Assembly (NCBI GenBank): GCA_015852425.1
Contig: JAAAIG010000249.1
Coordinates: 8,988 to 44,704 of the forward strand
Direction of reading: 5' to 3'
From: Gryganskiella cystojenkinii
Taxonomy: Eukaryota > Mortierellomycota > Mortierellomycetes > Mortierellales > Mortierellaceae
Length of the DNA stretch: 35,717 nt
The position numbers were made by a program, and so were the translations under genes. Of this stretch, positions 1 to 10,444 are shown one piece after another (within the stretch, counting starts at the first letter, position 1; each line of letters starts with the position of its first letter). Under the pieces are notes generated by a model. It had not been told where the DNA came from, searched no databases, and was given only the letters and a program-made list of their open reading frames with translations.

Positions 1-25
1 GTACGATGAATGTTGAACGTTGAAG

Positions 26-259
26 ATCATGACGGAGGAGCAAGTTAACATCAAAAAAGACCGCCCAGAAAGGAGAAAATGGAAGAAGTGGTGCCATGAA
101 TCGTGCATTTACGATCATTGTGAAACTGAACCTTACAGACGGTCTTTAGATTTCAAAAAGGCGATCATCTTGAAAGAGATGCAACAAGAACTTGAGAGAC
201 TGGTCTCGATCCATTTTGTAAACAGCCAAATGAAACACTTCTTCAAAAATCAACCTTAG
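26..259 (+). CDS. possible 3' terminal exon of an unrecognised gene (partial)
   Basis: An open frame of about 77 codons ends in TAG just before a short intergenic region. An in-frame TGA lies at 14-16, so if this is coding it is either a complete small ORF (first ATG at 29) or a last exon spliced in after an AG such as the one at 24-25. The product is charged, with basic and acidic runs, a C-x3-C-x5-C pattern near residues 26-36 and a helical C-terminal half. I do not recognise a family. It converges on the CNOT11 gene, as expected for a gene entering from the left edge. Codon choice looks coding-like, but this is a weak call. Confidence 0.3.
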   Translation: MMTEEQVNIKKDRPERRKWKKWCHESCIYDHCETEPYRRSLDFKKAIILKEMQQELERLVSIHFVNSQMKHFFKNQP

Positions 260-542
260 ACATAAGTATTATGTCCATTCAGTCGGGTTCTGCTTAAAAG
301 GCGTTGGTATGATTGTATTTTACAGGGTTGCGAAAAAGAAAAGATCCAAAAAAAAAGAAAAAATGACGAAAAAAAAAAGCCGACAAAAATGACATCTACA
401 AAAAAGAGGATGGTAATAAGAAAAGAAAGGAAATGCTAAAATGCTAACGATGACCTTGTTGCTTGCTCAAGGTAGGTTTTTGCTCGTTACCCTACGGCAT
501 TAACAGTGGTATGACCAAAAAGAACGCGTTTGTCTTCCTGCC
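260..542. other. convergent intergenic / 3' UTR region
   Basis: AT-rich DNA with A-runs (about 339-385) lies between the possible + strand exon and the 3' end of CNOT11. It probably holds the 3' UTRs of both. I see no further gene. Confidence 0.4.
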
Positions 543-3447
543 TTATGGGTTCCGAGTTTTGAGTGGGACCATCCTGCTCCTAGGTCCATCGTTCTTATTA
601 TCCCTCCTTCCGGAACTGGAGGAGGTCGCTACAACGCGACGGCGATTTCGATCACTAGCGAGTCCGTTATCAGGTGTCTGAAGTGTACTCGAGGTTGCTC
701 CAGATCCTGCTCTAGATGAAGTCGATCCATTCTGGTTATGAGCCTCCATGTCTTTCAGACTCGCGCGGAGAGCAGCCTCAAGATCTTCATCTTGATCAAA
801 CTCGGAACCACCAGCGCCAGTATCAGACGAACCAAGACCATTTCCACCCCAAACCGAACCAGTGTTCGCGCGATAGGCTGAAGAAGAGCTCGAACTTTGG
901 CTGTGGCCTTGTCCATGTCCATTAGTATGGGTGCTGTTGCTACTGCCTCCACCATTATTATTGTTGTTGCTGCTAGAACCGTTCAAGGTCAGGCTGGTCG
1001 GGTTACCAAGACCGGTGTTGAACAAGTTGACGGATGCAGACATGACGGTAGGAGATGAGAACAAGGATCCGGCGGCTGAAGAGTGTTGGCTCGAGTGCTT
1101 GTGATGCGTTTTGATGTACAAGCCACTGCCACTTCCAGATCCGTTCGAGAAGGATTGACCTCCAAAAGAACCGCCCCTGCCATCTGGAGCAGGAGAAGCA
1201 GGTCCTGGGTGAATAAACTGAGAAAGTGCTCCTGGAGTCGAGAATCCGTTTAAAGAATTGTGTTTGCTGAGCGTGCTCTTGACATGGCTGATCGATCCAG
1301 AGTTGGCCAACCAGGACGATCGCTGAGACGATTCCGTGGTCGGTGTGGAGGGAACAGAGGCAGATTGGATTGGAAATGCAGTCCTGACCGTTGGAGGTGT
1401 TGGTCCAGGGTGACTAGGAGATTGAGCGTCCATTTTGCGTTGATATTCGACCAGTGTCTGGAACAAAGTCGCGACCTCCTTCACACGCGAGAACTGGACA
1501 CAAAAGCTTTGGAGTGCATGAAAATATCCTGGGATCGTAATCACGTTGTTCCTCAACAGCGACTGCAAAAACACGCAGAGCTAAAATTTTTGAAAACATG
1601 TAAACAGTCAGTATCAAATCTCTTCTTTCTTGTCATAATGGATCAATCACGTATTTTGGTTTGTCCGGAAAACATACCATGCGAACGACGCGCGCCTGTC
1701 CGACCTTGTCGTCCACTAACTCGCAGCAACGTACGGCATTCTCAATATAGCCATGCAAGAATCGAGGCGAGACAGTCGTCGCAGTCGTCAATCGGTTCAC
1801 AACCTCAAGTGAGTGCAATGTCAGGCGTTTGGCGTGGATCATCGTATCCAGATACTCATCCACCATAGAGGGCTCAGAGTAACTTGTACTGCCGTTGTTT
1901 TTGTTGCCAGTCTTTCCTGGTCCTCCATTGGCAGGTGTTTCATTGCCGCTCATTCCCAATTCCTTGGAAAGTTGGATAAGGTATAAAAGCAGGTTGAAGG
2001 CGACTGTTGGGTTGTTGTCGACGATTCCAGAGATGGCATCCGGAGATGGCAATGGGATATGAACTTTGTCGGCATCAGCAGAAAACTGCGAGAGCATGAA
2101 CTATTGAGTTCGCAACATGAATAGAAAGAAAGAAAAAAAATTAGGCTCTATCCGCGTGTGCCCACCAAAAGTCACTGTTTGATAACATTTCAAAAATCGT
2201 ACCTGTTCCTCCTCAAACGAGAGTGGTTGGATGACGGCCTGCTCCATGATTACATTTATGTTGTGTCTGTTTTTGACAGGCTCAGTAGCGGCTTTAGGTT
2301 TCGGCGCTGGCTTTGAAGGTGCAGGTGTCGGTGCAGGTGCAGCATCCTCGGATTCCTGGAAGTGCTTCTCAGCCTCGATCTCCCACTCTTCAAGTTCTCC
2401 ATCGTCTTCTTCTTCCTCATCAGTAGCATCTGCGACCTGACTGTCCAACACTTTACTATCAGACAGATCTGATCCTGATTCACCAACAGCACTCGCTTTA
2501 GCCAACCAACGAGAGAGATCCAATGCATCCCATGCGGCACATTTGGTATCCTGATAATTTTGACGAGCATCGCCCCACCCCATCCCCGGTAAAATTTGAT
2601 CCTCGATCGAGATCTTCGGTAAGATCTCGTCCAGCAACATCATGTCTACTTGTTTAGGGTCGACCTCCTGAGAAATCGTGATCAGCTCTGAGGGTGTACT
2701 GGGAGCCAGCTATTGGGAATTAAACAAAAATGCAACAATAGTTAATAAAGAAGTGGCGGTTATATTACGACTGCTTCTAATTTCCAGATATTTTCCACAA
2801 GACAAAGAAAGAGCACTAACCTCCTCTCCATCGCCACTCAAGATTACACTGACGACGAATCGTTCGGGTCGTTGCAGGTTATCTTGGAGTGAGGACGTGT
2901 AAATGTCGACAAAGAAGCACAAAAATGGGTTCTGGTGTATTGGTAGATAGCTGTACAGACTGTACAGCAGGTATAACGACACTACTCGCACCTTGACGAC
3001 CTATTTTTATTTTTAAGGCAAGAAAAAGTCCATAAACAGTTGATTAGTTTTCATCGACAAAAGAAGAAATCCTCCTTCTGGATCACTCGTACTTTTCATT
3101 TGTCCGTCTCTCATCCATTGTCATCGAAAAGGACCGATCGACCGTCCCCTGTGCCGTCATATCTCGCAATCATCAATCAACCAGTCGATCGTTTTTTCTG
3201 TTTTTTTTACCTCTGTTCCAATGTCATCCTGGTGAGCTCCTTTGCGACCTTTAAGTTCTCTTAGTAGAGTTCGTATCCGGTCCTGAGCAACCTCGACCTG
3301 GTTCAGGACATCCATGAGCGCACATCCGGCCTTGAAAGGACGGACAGCGGTGACAACGGTTTTTAAAAAGACTTGGCCGGTTGTTTGCAGGACCTGATCG
3401 AGATGATTCCCGAGAAAGGTGGCCAACTCTTGCGAAGGCACCGTCAT
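543..3447 (-). CDS. CNOT11: CCR4-NOT complex subunit 11 (CNOT11/NOT11), five exons
   Basis: Spliced - strand gene: exons 3447-3211, 3000-2821, 2709-2203, 2100-1678 and 1580-543. All four introns are GT-AG and phase 0, giving 794 aa. The core matches the conserved CNOT11 domain: a VDNNP motif, then LHSLEVVNRLTTA, a helix with two Cys, and the VFLQSLLRNNVI and FCVQFSRVKEVATLF segments (about residues 315-490). The N-terminal exons match the LYLLYSLYSYLPIHQNPF helical region of the family. CNOT11 is a metazoan/fungal subunit of the CCR4-NOT deadenylase, where it binds CNOT10 and the CNOT1 N-terminus; the complex shortens mRNA poly(A) tails in the cytoplasm. Human CNOT11 stops soon after the LFRLL helix. 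Here a further tail of about 300 residues, rich in Ser/Asn/Gly, follows. It carries an LxxALxxSLxD motif at residues 716-726. Identity is firm; exon 1 and the start are slightly less certain. Confidence 0.9.
741..803 (-). other. ubiquitin-interacting-motif-like segment in the CNOT11 tail
   Basis: Residues 713-728 of CNOT11 read DEDLEAALRASLKDME. This fits the UIM pattern: an acidic cluster, a hydrophobic residue, x-x-Ala-hydrophobic, x-x-Ser-hydrophobic, then an acidic residue. It is the only helix-like, non-repetitive island in an otherwise disordered tail. Ubiquitin binding is inferred from the pattern only. Confidence 0.5.
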
Positions 3448-4726
3448 GATGGAAGGGTCGAGGAGGCGCGCGTGTACGTTTTTTCCCGAGGAAGAGATGC
3501 CAAGGTGAGAAGGGAAGATGATTGGATGGATAGACGGGGGAACTGTTGATTGAGAAAAAAAAGGGGAGACTTGACGGAAGAACCGGGATTATTTAATTAT
3601 AAAGGAGAAAAAGGTGCGGTGGCGTGGTAGATGGAAGAATCGGTCCGAGGGAGAGAGCAAGTGGAGGAATGTAGGTGAAACTAAAAGAGAATAAGTGATT
3701 ATGCCGAGTGCAAAAAATGATTATTGGCAGAAGGATGCTTTGATGGCGGGGAGACACGTTATGTTTGACTGGCGGGAAAGAAGAAGACAGAGAGTGATTG
3801 TTTTGCTGCGCGTGTCTTTTTTTTGATTGATTGGATGAAAATCAAAAAGAGGACTTTGGACGAAGATAGAGTAAAATGATGTGATTTGAGGCAAGAAACA
3901 AAAGACAACAGAAGAAAAAAGAGTGGGGAGAAGGATCGAGTGAGAATGGGTGAGTTCAGCTGCGCTGTGTTATTCGATGGAGAATTTAATTTAATGAAAT
4001 TCGTTTGATGGACGGATTGGAGATTATTTCGTTTGATGGAAAAGTGAAGACTAGGAAGCAAAAAGAGCAACATTTATTTGACAGCCAGGATTGTGACTGC
4101 TACTTTAAGGCGCTATTCTCTTGTTTTTATGCCCCAGCTACATCGGTCCACAAACCCTCCTGCTCCGCTGTCTTGGACGTCCACTCTCGTTCCAGTCGAT
4201 GGCTGGCCTAGGACGACATGGCACCCTCTTCTTGCAGTATATCGAAGCATGAGGTCTGGAAAAACGCACTGATAAACCGGTACTCATCACCCCGCCATAT
4301 CTGACGGCCTTGATCAAAATACGCAGTGTAATTGTCATGTCGATGCACTTGGGCTCTCTGAACAACACAGGCAAGATCGCTGTGGAGCGGAGGCCGAGTC
4401 AACCATTGTGATCTTATCCATCCTGCCAGAAAACAAGCATCCACTTACTTGTCAAAACATCTTCGACGTGAGTTTGTTGACCATCTCTTCAAATAGGCTG
4501 GTTATTCGACATCGGAACCTATGGTACGTAGTCTTTAGGACAAAGTGCAGAGACGGTACCTTAGGAGCGTGGTACTGACGCGGTGGGAGAGAACTGATAT
4601 AACACGCGTGGATCAGAGTGACAGTCACAGAACACGGGGCATATCGCGTGTGCAGATGATATCAAACTCGGGCATCGACTTTCCACTCTGATTCACTTCC
4701 TTTTTGGCAAAACCTCACTATCCCAC
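3448..4726. other. CNOT11 upstream region and unassigned DNA
   Basis: The first several hundred bases are purine-rich on the + strand and probably hold the CNOT11 promoter and 5' UTR. On the - strand, 4208-4444 is an open frame containing DNYTAYFDQGRQIWRGDEYR and ending ILQEEGAMSS. It reads like a real protein fragment, but it has no recognisable family and no credible start. I treat it as a possible relic exon in the same decayed cluster as the fragments to its right. No intact gene is visible. Confidence 0.3.
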
Positions 4727-5070
4727 GCTCCATGTCACAGCTGGTATCACCATCCTTGATGCGTCTCCGAATCTTGCCGATTTTAAAGTCAAGAAACACT
4801 CTCTTCCAGCCCTCTCTTGACGGCCTTACCACTATCTCCGACCTTCGACGGTTCCAGTCACCTGCTCAAAAAGAAGGACCGTTTTACATACCCAGAGCTA
4901 AACGAGTTCGAGAAAACGTTAAACGACCGCAACTAGACTCTTTATGACGTACCAGGAGACGGGAACTGTTTCTATGTTTCTAGTTTAGCGACTAGGACTT
5001 TTGCATTCCTTTCAATCTGGACCCATTTTCGGAGACTACTGAAGACGTACCACAGCAAGCATCAACAGCC
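4727..5070 (+). pseudogene. OTU-type cysteine protease-like remnant
   Basis: From 4862 a + strand frame reads through a helical segment (TYPELNEFEKTLNDRN), meets TAG at 4934-4936, and continues in the same frame into LYDVPGDGNCFYVSSLA (4940-4990). The D-G-N-C core (4958-4969) is the catalytic-cysteine motif of OTU (ovarian tumour) deubiquitinases. The frame stays open to about 5060 without the expected downstream His box that I can identify. OTU domains occur in host deubiquitinases and in accessory regions of several eukaryotic transposons; I cannot tell which this was. The in-frame stop, lack of a start and damaged neighbours make it a relic. Confidence 0.5.
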
Positions 5071-5071
5071 T

Positions 5072-5900
5072 CGATGCGTTCCCGAATCTCGACGATTATT
5101 TCAAAACCACTGCTCCAGAATATTGGCATCCAACCAGTTGCTGTAATAAGTTAAAAAAAAGCCTCTTCCAACCCTTCCTTGACGGTGTTATCACTATTTC
5201 GGACTGCCGAGATTCTTCCAGTCGATCTCCACACGTCTCTACCTATACAAGACAGATTCCGCTGTATCTTAAAACAACCCCAGGAAAAGATTTGGTCAAG
5301 GAAGTTGAACAAAATTCAAAACACGACGACTACGCAAATAGACTGTTGTCGCGTACCGCGACATGCAAAACCAGTATATGAGCAGTGCCTTTGAGAGCAA
5401 CGAGGACGACCAACGACTGGTTAAAGCCCAGAAACATGGTAAGTTTTGACGTCTGAAAATGTGGCCTTATAATCGTCATCCAGCAGCTTGCACCAGACCA
5501 GTCTTGTTCCGTTCTTTCGAACCAAACGTCGGCCGTCACCGATGGTCAAGCAAAGTATTTTGTGCCCTCAAAAACAATAGGGATCATCAAGTACCGGCGA
5601 CTGGAACCAAAATACAACCGATCAGCCTATCCCCACTTCAAGAATGCGTTCGTGGCCCTGTCAAACGTGTGGAACTTGTTCTCTTCTACTGCCAACAGCC
5701 TTTTCATGAAGGATGAGGTTTCCACACCCTGCGGATTGGTCTTGATGCCAGAGCTCAAAAAAGAGGACCCGACAACGAAAAATCTCATAGACGATACTCG
5801 GAGAGAGTCGGGCCTGACCAAGACCATGAACATGCTTTACTTGAGAATGGCAGAGATGTCATCTCCTCGCCCCTTCCTCCTTGGTCTCATCATCATCTAA
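5072..5900 (+). pseudogene. decayed coding fragments of unknown family
   Basis: Three open pieces lie in line. At 5270-5390 a frame includes TTPGKDLVKEVEQNSKHDDY. A second frame, in the 5360 register, reads DMQNQYMSSAFESNEDDQR up to a consensus donor GTAAGT at 5439. A third, open from 5457 to TAA at 5900, includes KYFVPSKTIGIIKYRRLEPK and STANSLFMKDEVSTPCGLV. The donor and the nearest acceptors (AG at 5483 and 5486) do not bring the flanking frames into register, so I infer at least two frameshifts. The left part (5072-5225) is a diverged copy of 4755-4860. No family recognised. Confidence 0.4.
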
Positions 5901-7185
5901 GTCCATTGTTAGGTGCAAAGCTAGGTCAATAGTATGGGGAACTTGGCATTTTTCTGAAATCCTTCGATTTCCACCGGTAACTCAGCTTAAAGAATGTCAT
6001 TAGGTCTCATCACGGCCTTCATAAACCCTCAGAAGGTGATGCAATCCAAATCTGGGGTCAGCTAACCAGTTGGATGAATACATCGACTTGTCCCCCTCTT
6101 CAGGTAAATTGTTGACTCCTCTTCGTATCACTTCCTTCAACCTCACGCTCGACTTCAAATATTTTCTTGCCCACCGAACGCGTACTCAACTCCCTTTGAG
6201 CATGAAATCTCCTCCATGGACCATTCTGCCTCAGGGCAGCACTCTGAAGAAAGTACCGTGCGTAAACGCCTACAATGATCGCCGTAAGAAACAAACAACA
6301 GCGAGTACTAAACATCCATTTTGGCACGACCAAGTCCGAATCCACAATATCACGGCCAACAGGGGTGGGCAGCTGGGAACTCAACGGGCAGCAACAGGGC
6401 AACCAAAGTAAGAGACAAAGATTGCCGATCTTGCGCGTGAGTGCCTTGTTCCTGGCGCATTGCCTGGACTATTAAGATTCGTGCTCCTACATTACTAGTT
6501 ATATTCTCGCTCGCTTTCGGTCCGGGACCTTGGGATCGAGCTAATCTGATGGAGGTGTAGCTACATCGTCACTGGATTATAGTGAACCTAAATCCTGTTC
6601 CACTTCAAGCAAGGTATTTATCCTCTGCTTCTTCGGAGTCTCGTGTCAAAAGAGTCATGTTGAGCAAGCCTACGCCTCCGTCAGAGGACAAAACCACTGC
6701 TCCCAGTTCGTTGTTCACAGTCACTGTCTCCTCTGGTATGTAGCCCAGAATAGTATCCGCAGGTCAACTTTATCTCTGTAGTAAAGATGAGAAATCGCGA
6801 TCCAGAAATGGACGATGAAGAAGAACCATTGCTTGTACCAGTCTTGATGTCTACAACTTTAATCTGATAATGGTGGACTCCGGAGAGAGTTTAGTCAAGA
6901 AATCATTCGGACTCTTGGTATTAAAACGACCAAGAAGCTACTGCAGATGACAGACCATGGGACAACATCTGAGGACAACACCTGAGGACGGTTTTTACGA
7001 TTACTCTTCTACTTGGAAACCCTTTTGTTTCTGAGCTCTCTGTCAAATACAAGAAAAGTAATAGTCTCTGCATTTCCCCGATTATGCCTCGCAGGGATCA
7101 TCACCTCCTTCCAAATCCTGACCGAGTTTCACAAGATTATCTCGAGAGGTATTGTTGCATCGATGGATGCTGATAGTGGCGAGAT
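5901..7185. other. degraded, probably element-derived DNA
   Basis: Short coding-like snatches with stops occur on the + strand. Examples are SEGDAIQIWGQLTSW near 6029-6073, SEESTVRKR near 6245-6270, and an open frame through TRKVIVSAFPRL near 7040-7088. The style resembles multicopy lineage-specific proteins of these fungi, but every piece is broken by stops or frame changes. I see no intact gene, RNA or terminal repeat. Confidence 0.3.
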
Positions 7186-8700
7186 TTATTCCTGGACGGT
7201 GACTTGTTCATACGCGACCCCACCAAGGGATAGGGACTTGAGGTTCGGGAGATCTTCCAGTCGTTGTCGGATCAATACTTGCAACCTTTTCCCTTGCCGA
7301 GTCCTTTGCCACATAGGCTTCCATTGCACCTTGGGGTGCCTCTCTACAGTTGCGATCGAAGCGGCGGCGGCGGTGGCGGTGGCAATTATTTTTGCCGGTT
7401 TATCGTAACTGATCGTACCCCACAGTCCCTCCAACGACAACGACTCCAGATGGACACAACCCCAGCGAGATTGAAACAGAGCAAACGTGTTTTCCTGACT
7501 GAACCGATAATGAGTCTTAAAATGCAAGATTCTCAGGCACTTAAAATCACCGCAGATAACAATCTCACGCAAGTAGTCCGCATTGTAACCAGCCTCCTCA
7601 AACTTGAAGCATTCTAATTTGAGACTGGTCAGTGTCTTCCTGTCCCGCCGTAGCATCTGCATCAGTGTCGCATCCATAGACGCGATCGTCGCCTCCAACT
7701 GCAACAACCTTCCACCTCCTCCTCCTCCTCCTCCTCCTCGTCTTTGTTGATCATCCCATTCGCTTTCCTCGGAATCAACTGCAACTTTGGCCGAAAAATC
7801 GCCCTTGTGTTGAGACGAGTACACCGTGGTATGTGGGGATGACTGTAACAGGATCGATCTTAGTTTCGGACAATGCCGTCGTGTCAGCGCCACGGCCCTG
7901 ACCACAGAGGGGTCCAAGACAATCTCAGGAGCATTCTCGGTGTACGACATGACAGCCTTGAGGACAAATTTCACAAGATCCGGACAACATTCGATAAGTT
8001 GTTGAAAGAACCGACACTCCATGTTGGGCATGGATGCCATTACTTCGATCAACTCGAGTTCCTGGATCGGCAGCCGGACCACGTCCATGGACTCGTTCAA
8101 CGATAATGGCAAGAGCGGTGTGGTTGTCAGGGACAGAGACACAAGATGTGGCAAGAGGACAAGGAGATTGATAAGCTGTTGAGGCCGAATATCCCAGTTA
8201 TAGAGTGAAAGCGTTGTGAGCGTTTCGCTGACCAAATTAAAAACATCCCACAACTCGTCCTGGAGTTGCATAAACGAGACGCGACCCCAATCCAACCTCT
8301 TCAAGGTTTCGAGCTTTTTGAACAGGATTAAAAACACTGTCTCGTCCCAATCAAACAACGAGACATGCTTGATTAGGTTAGAGGTTACTTTCCAAGAGTG
8401 GAACGGGTGGTGAGAGTGGAAATATCGAAAGTAGACACTGTTTTGCTCTTTGGTCTCGAAAGGAACATGGGACATGGATTGCGAACAATAGACGCGCCAG
8501 ACGATCGGAAGAAAACTCTGGCGCCACATCTTGGAGACACGGCCGAGACGGAGAAGCGCAGCTGGGTGGAACTGGTACTTGTCCTGACGACGGAGATGGG
8601 TCCAAAGAGGGATGAACTCGCCAATGAGAGCGACGATTTCAGGTGTCTCGAGGGCAATTGTAGAGGGTGATGACAATGTAGACGACAATGTAGACGACAT
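7186..8700 (-). CDS. F-box / leucine-rich-repeat-like protein 1
   Basis: Single-exon 504-aa protein; the ATG at 8700-8698 is the first in frame. Residues 14-72 look like a divergent F-box: ALETPEIVALIGEFI, then an insert of about 20 residues, then LLRLGRVSKMWRQSFLPIVW. The middle and C-terminal parts are irregular leucine-rich repeats (for example LTTLSLYNWDI, LVSLSLTTTPLLPL, LESLSLEGLWG, LKSLSLGGV). F-box proteins couple substrates to Skp1-Cul1 ubiquitin ligases; the LRR part would select the target, which is unknown. A pure glycine run of nine interrupts the LRR region. Trp413-x-Cys415 matches the WxC signature of the three other F-box genes here. The stop codon lies inside AATAAA (7185-7190 on the - strand), a possible poly(A) signal. 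Confidence 0.75.
   Translation of the reverse strand: MSSTLSSTLSSPSTIALETPEIVALIGEFIPLWTHLRRQDKYQFHPAALLRLGRVSKMWRQSFLPIVWRVYCSQSMSHVPFETKEQNSVYFRYFHSHHPFHSWKVTSNLIKHVSLFDWDETVFLILFKKLETLKRLDWGRVSFMQLQDELWDVFNLVSETLTTLSLYNWDIRPQQLINLLVLLPHLVSLSLTTTPLLPLSLNESMDVVRLPIQELELIEVMASMPNMECRFFQQLIECCPDLVKFVLKAVMSYTENAPEIVLDPSVVRAVALTRRHCPKLRSILLQSSPHTTVYSSQHKGDFSAKVAVDSEESEWDDQQRRGGGGGGGGGRLLQLEATIASMDATLMQMLRRDRKTLTSLKLECFKFEEAGYNADYLREIVICGDFKCLRILHFKTHYRFSQENTFALFQSRWGCVHLESLSLEGLWGTISYDKPAKIIATATAAAASIATVERHPKVQWKPMWQRTRQGKRLQVLIRQRLEDLPNLKSLSLGGVAYEQVTVQE
7713..7740. repeat. (CCT)n / (GGA)n microsatellite
   Basis: About nine perfect trinucleotide units lie inside F-box gene 1 and encode its polyglycine run. 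A second GC-rich triplet tract (GCG/GTG) lies at 7362-7383 and encodes an Ala/Thr-rich stretch. Both could vary in length between strains without breaking the frame. Confidence 0.8.
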
Positions 8701-8774
8701 GCGGAATGAGATTTCGGAGGATGGAAAGAAGGAATGCTAAATGAAATAAAGGAAACACGGACGAGCACAAACAT

Positions 8775-8842
8775 GCGAATGGGCCGAGGAAGGTCCCGAC
8801 TCGACGACTCAACTGCACGACTCCGTCTCTGTCGTGAACCGG
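8775..8842 (+). repeat. direct repeat, copy 1
   Basis: The segment GCGAATGGGCCGAGGAAGG followed by CTCAACTGCACGACTCCG recurs in the same orientation at 9100-9164, with a small indel and scattered substitutions (about 85 percent alike by eye). It lies just upstream of F-box gene 1. Confidence 0.7.
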
Positions 8843-9099
8843 TACTAGGTCGAGGGTGGGAGGTTACAGGGGTGTTTGTATGAGTGGAAAGTGGAACGTG
8901 GTAAACTAAGATGTGAGTCGAGGGTTTATTTATGCTTTCTTGTGAGGGATGGGCTGCGCCTGTCAATTGAGGTTGTTTGTGAGGAGAAAAGTGATGTAAC
9001 CAGATCAGGACATGACCTCGATCGCTTCACTTGACCTGTTGCCGCTTTCCACTATGCCCCATGGTGGACAGTGGGCAACACAACGTCGTTGGATGCGAC

Positions 9100-9164
9100 A
9101 CGAATGGGCTGAGGAAGGTCCTGATCGTCAACTCAACCGCACAACTCCGTCTCTGGGTCGTGCC
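9100..9164 (+). repeat. direct repeat, copy 2
   Basis: Second copy of the 8775-8842 segment (CGAATGGGCTGAGGAAGG, then CTCAACCGCACAACTCCG), about 325 bp further right. It may be a local duplication of promoter-proximal DNA. Confidence 0.7.
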
Positions 9165-9727
9165 TGCCAAAAAAAAAAAAAAAAGGCAGGAACAGAACGC
9201 GGTCACGTTATGCGCGCTCAGGTCCTTTTCTTAGTGAATTTCGTGTCACAAAAGAACTTGGGGTCCAAAAAACATCTATACAAAAGTAGGCATAAACCAA
9301 GGGTAGATTGAACGACCCCCCTACCCCTTCCTTCTCCTGAACTCCTGGACTCCTTCAGGAAACATCCTTGGGAATCCCTTTGAACGAACCACAAAGGTAC
9401 AAAGAACCAAAGTGGTCATCTTTGGTGCATGCAACATCGACTCTCATTCTGTCCAGAGAAGAGTCGTGGAAGTGCGTGTGGTGGGATAGAGTTCTTTGTG
9501 CGCCCTTGGGTTCACGACAAAACAAAAAAAGGAAAGAAAAAATGAAAAAAACTAAAAGAACTGGGCTTCTTGCTCTCCGTGAACAAGGAGGCATAGAACG
9601 AACTTTTTTCACTTTACGTCAGCGCTCCTTTACGTTTCTATTCTTCTTTTTAATACGATAATCGGTGGTGGCAGTACTTTTGATGTGGATAAGGTGGTTG
9701 CAGTAGTGACAACACTACATGAACCAC

Positions 9728-9785
9728 AAAAAAAAGTAAAGAAAAAGAGAGAGAAGGAGAGAAAGAGAGAGAGAGAAAGAGAGTG
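9728..9785 (+). repeat. GA/A-rich simple repeat
   Basis: A purine tract of interrupted (GA)n with an A8 run at its left side. Nothing else is recognisable in it. Confidence 0.8.
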
Positions 9786-10444
9786 GACGCATGGAACGAT
9801 GATCGACCTTCAGGGGACAGGAAGATCTGACGGAGTAACGTCAGGCGAACACCAAAAAGAAATAAATAAAACACAAAGAGCACGAAAAAAAAGATTCCAC
9901 ATTCCAATCCACGCTGAGAGAAATCTTTTTGAGTTTTGCCAAAAGAGTAAATGGGTACCTTGTCCATGGTTGTCTGCAGCCGATTTCTGGGTACTTTTGA
10001 AGGCTTAATCCATCATCACCTTCTTCACAACCACCACCGAAAACTAGACGAACAACACCATGGGACTCGCTCTTCTGGGTTCTTTTGGGTCACTGTCATG
10101 TTCCTTTTGGTTTCTTTGGTTGTTCACAGAGGAAGTAAATGATCAGCGAGTTCTAAGAACAATGAAAACAAAGAGCGCTATTTAAAGGTTCATGTCCTGC
10201 ATTCCTAACCCTCGCGTACAAATCGCTAATTTCAGCCCTTTTTTTTCCTTTTTCTTTTTTTCTGCCGCGTTTCTGCGAACCCTTTTTTTCACTTTCCTTC
10301 TTCCAACATTCCAACAAAAAATTCATAATTTGATATCTACATCGTCTTGCCCTTGATCTGATCCCTCGTCTCTTCTTCCACTGAAAAATTCATTAGTCTT
10401 CTTTGCACTCTGTCTTTCACCATCGAATTACATCCAATATCCCA

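Larger units (their letters stand above)
8701..10444. other. gene-poor intergenic region with duplicated segment and simple repeats
   Basis: This is the divergent space between F-box gene 1 (-) and the integrase-zinc-finger gene (+). It holds a diverged direct repeat (8775-8842 and 9100-9164), an A16 run near 9169-9184, and a GA-rich tract (about 9728-9785). A TATTTAAAG box at 10179-10187 and a pyrimidine-rich leader precede the next gene. The open frames here are low-complexity or overlap these repeats; I see none that looks coding. Confidence 0.4.

Noticed and set aside
1260..1868. 202-codon + strand ORF
   Set aside because: It lies antisense across CNOT11 exons 4-5 and the intron between them; the - strand frame has clear family matches.
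8385..8966. 193-codon - strand ORF
   Set aside because: It overlaps the F-box gene 1 start region in another frame and has Ser/His-rich shadow composition with no domain.
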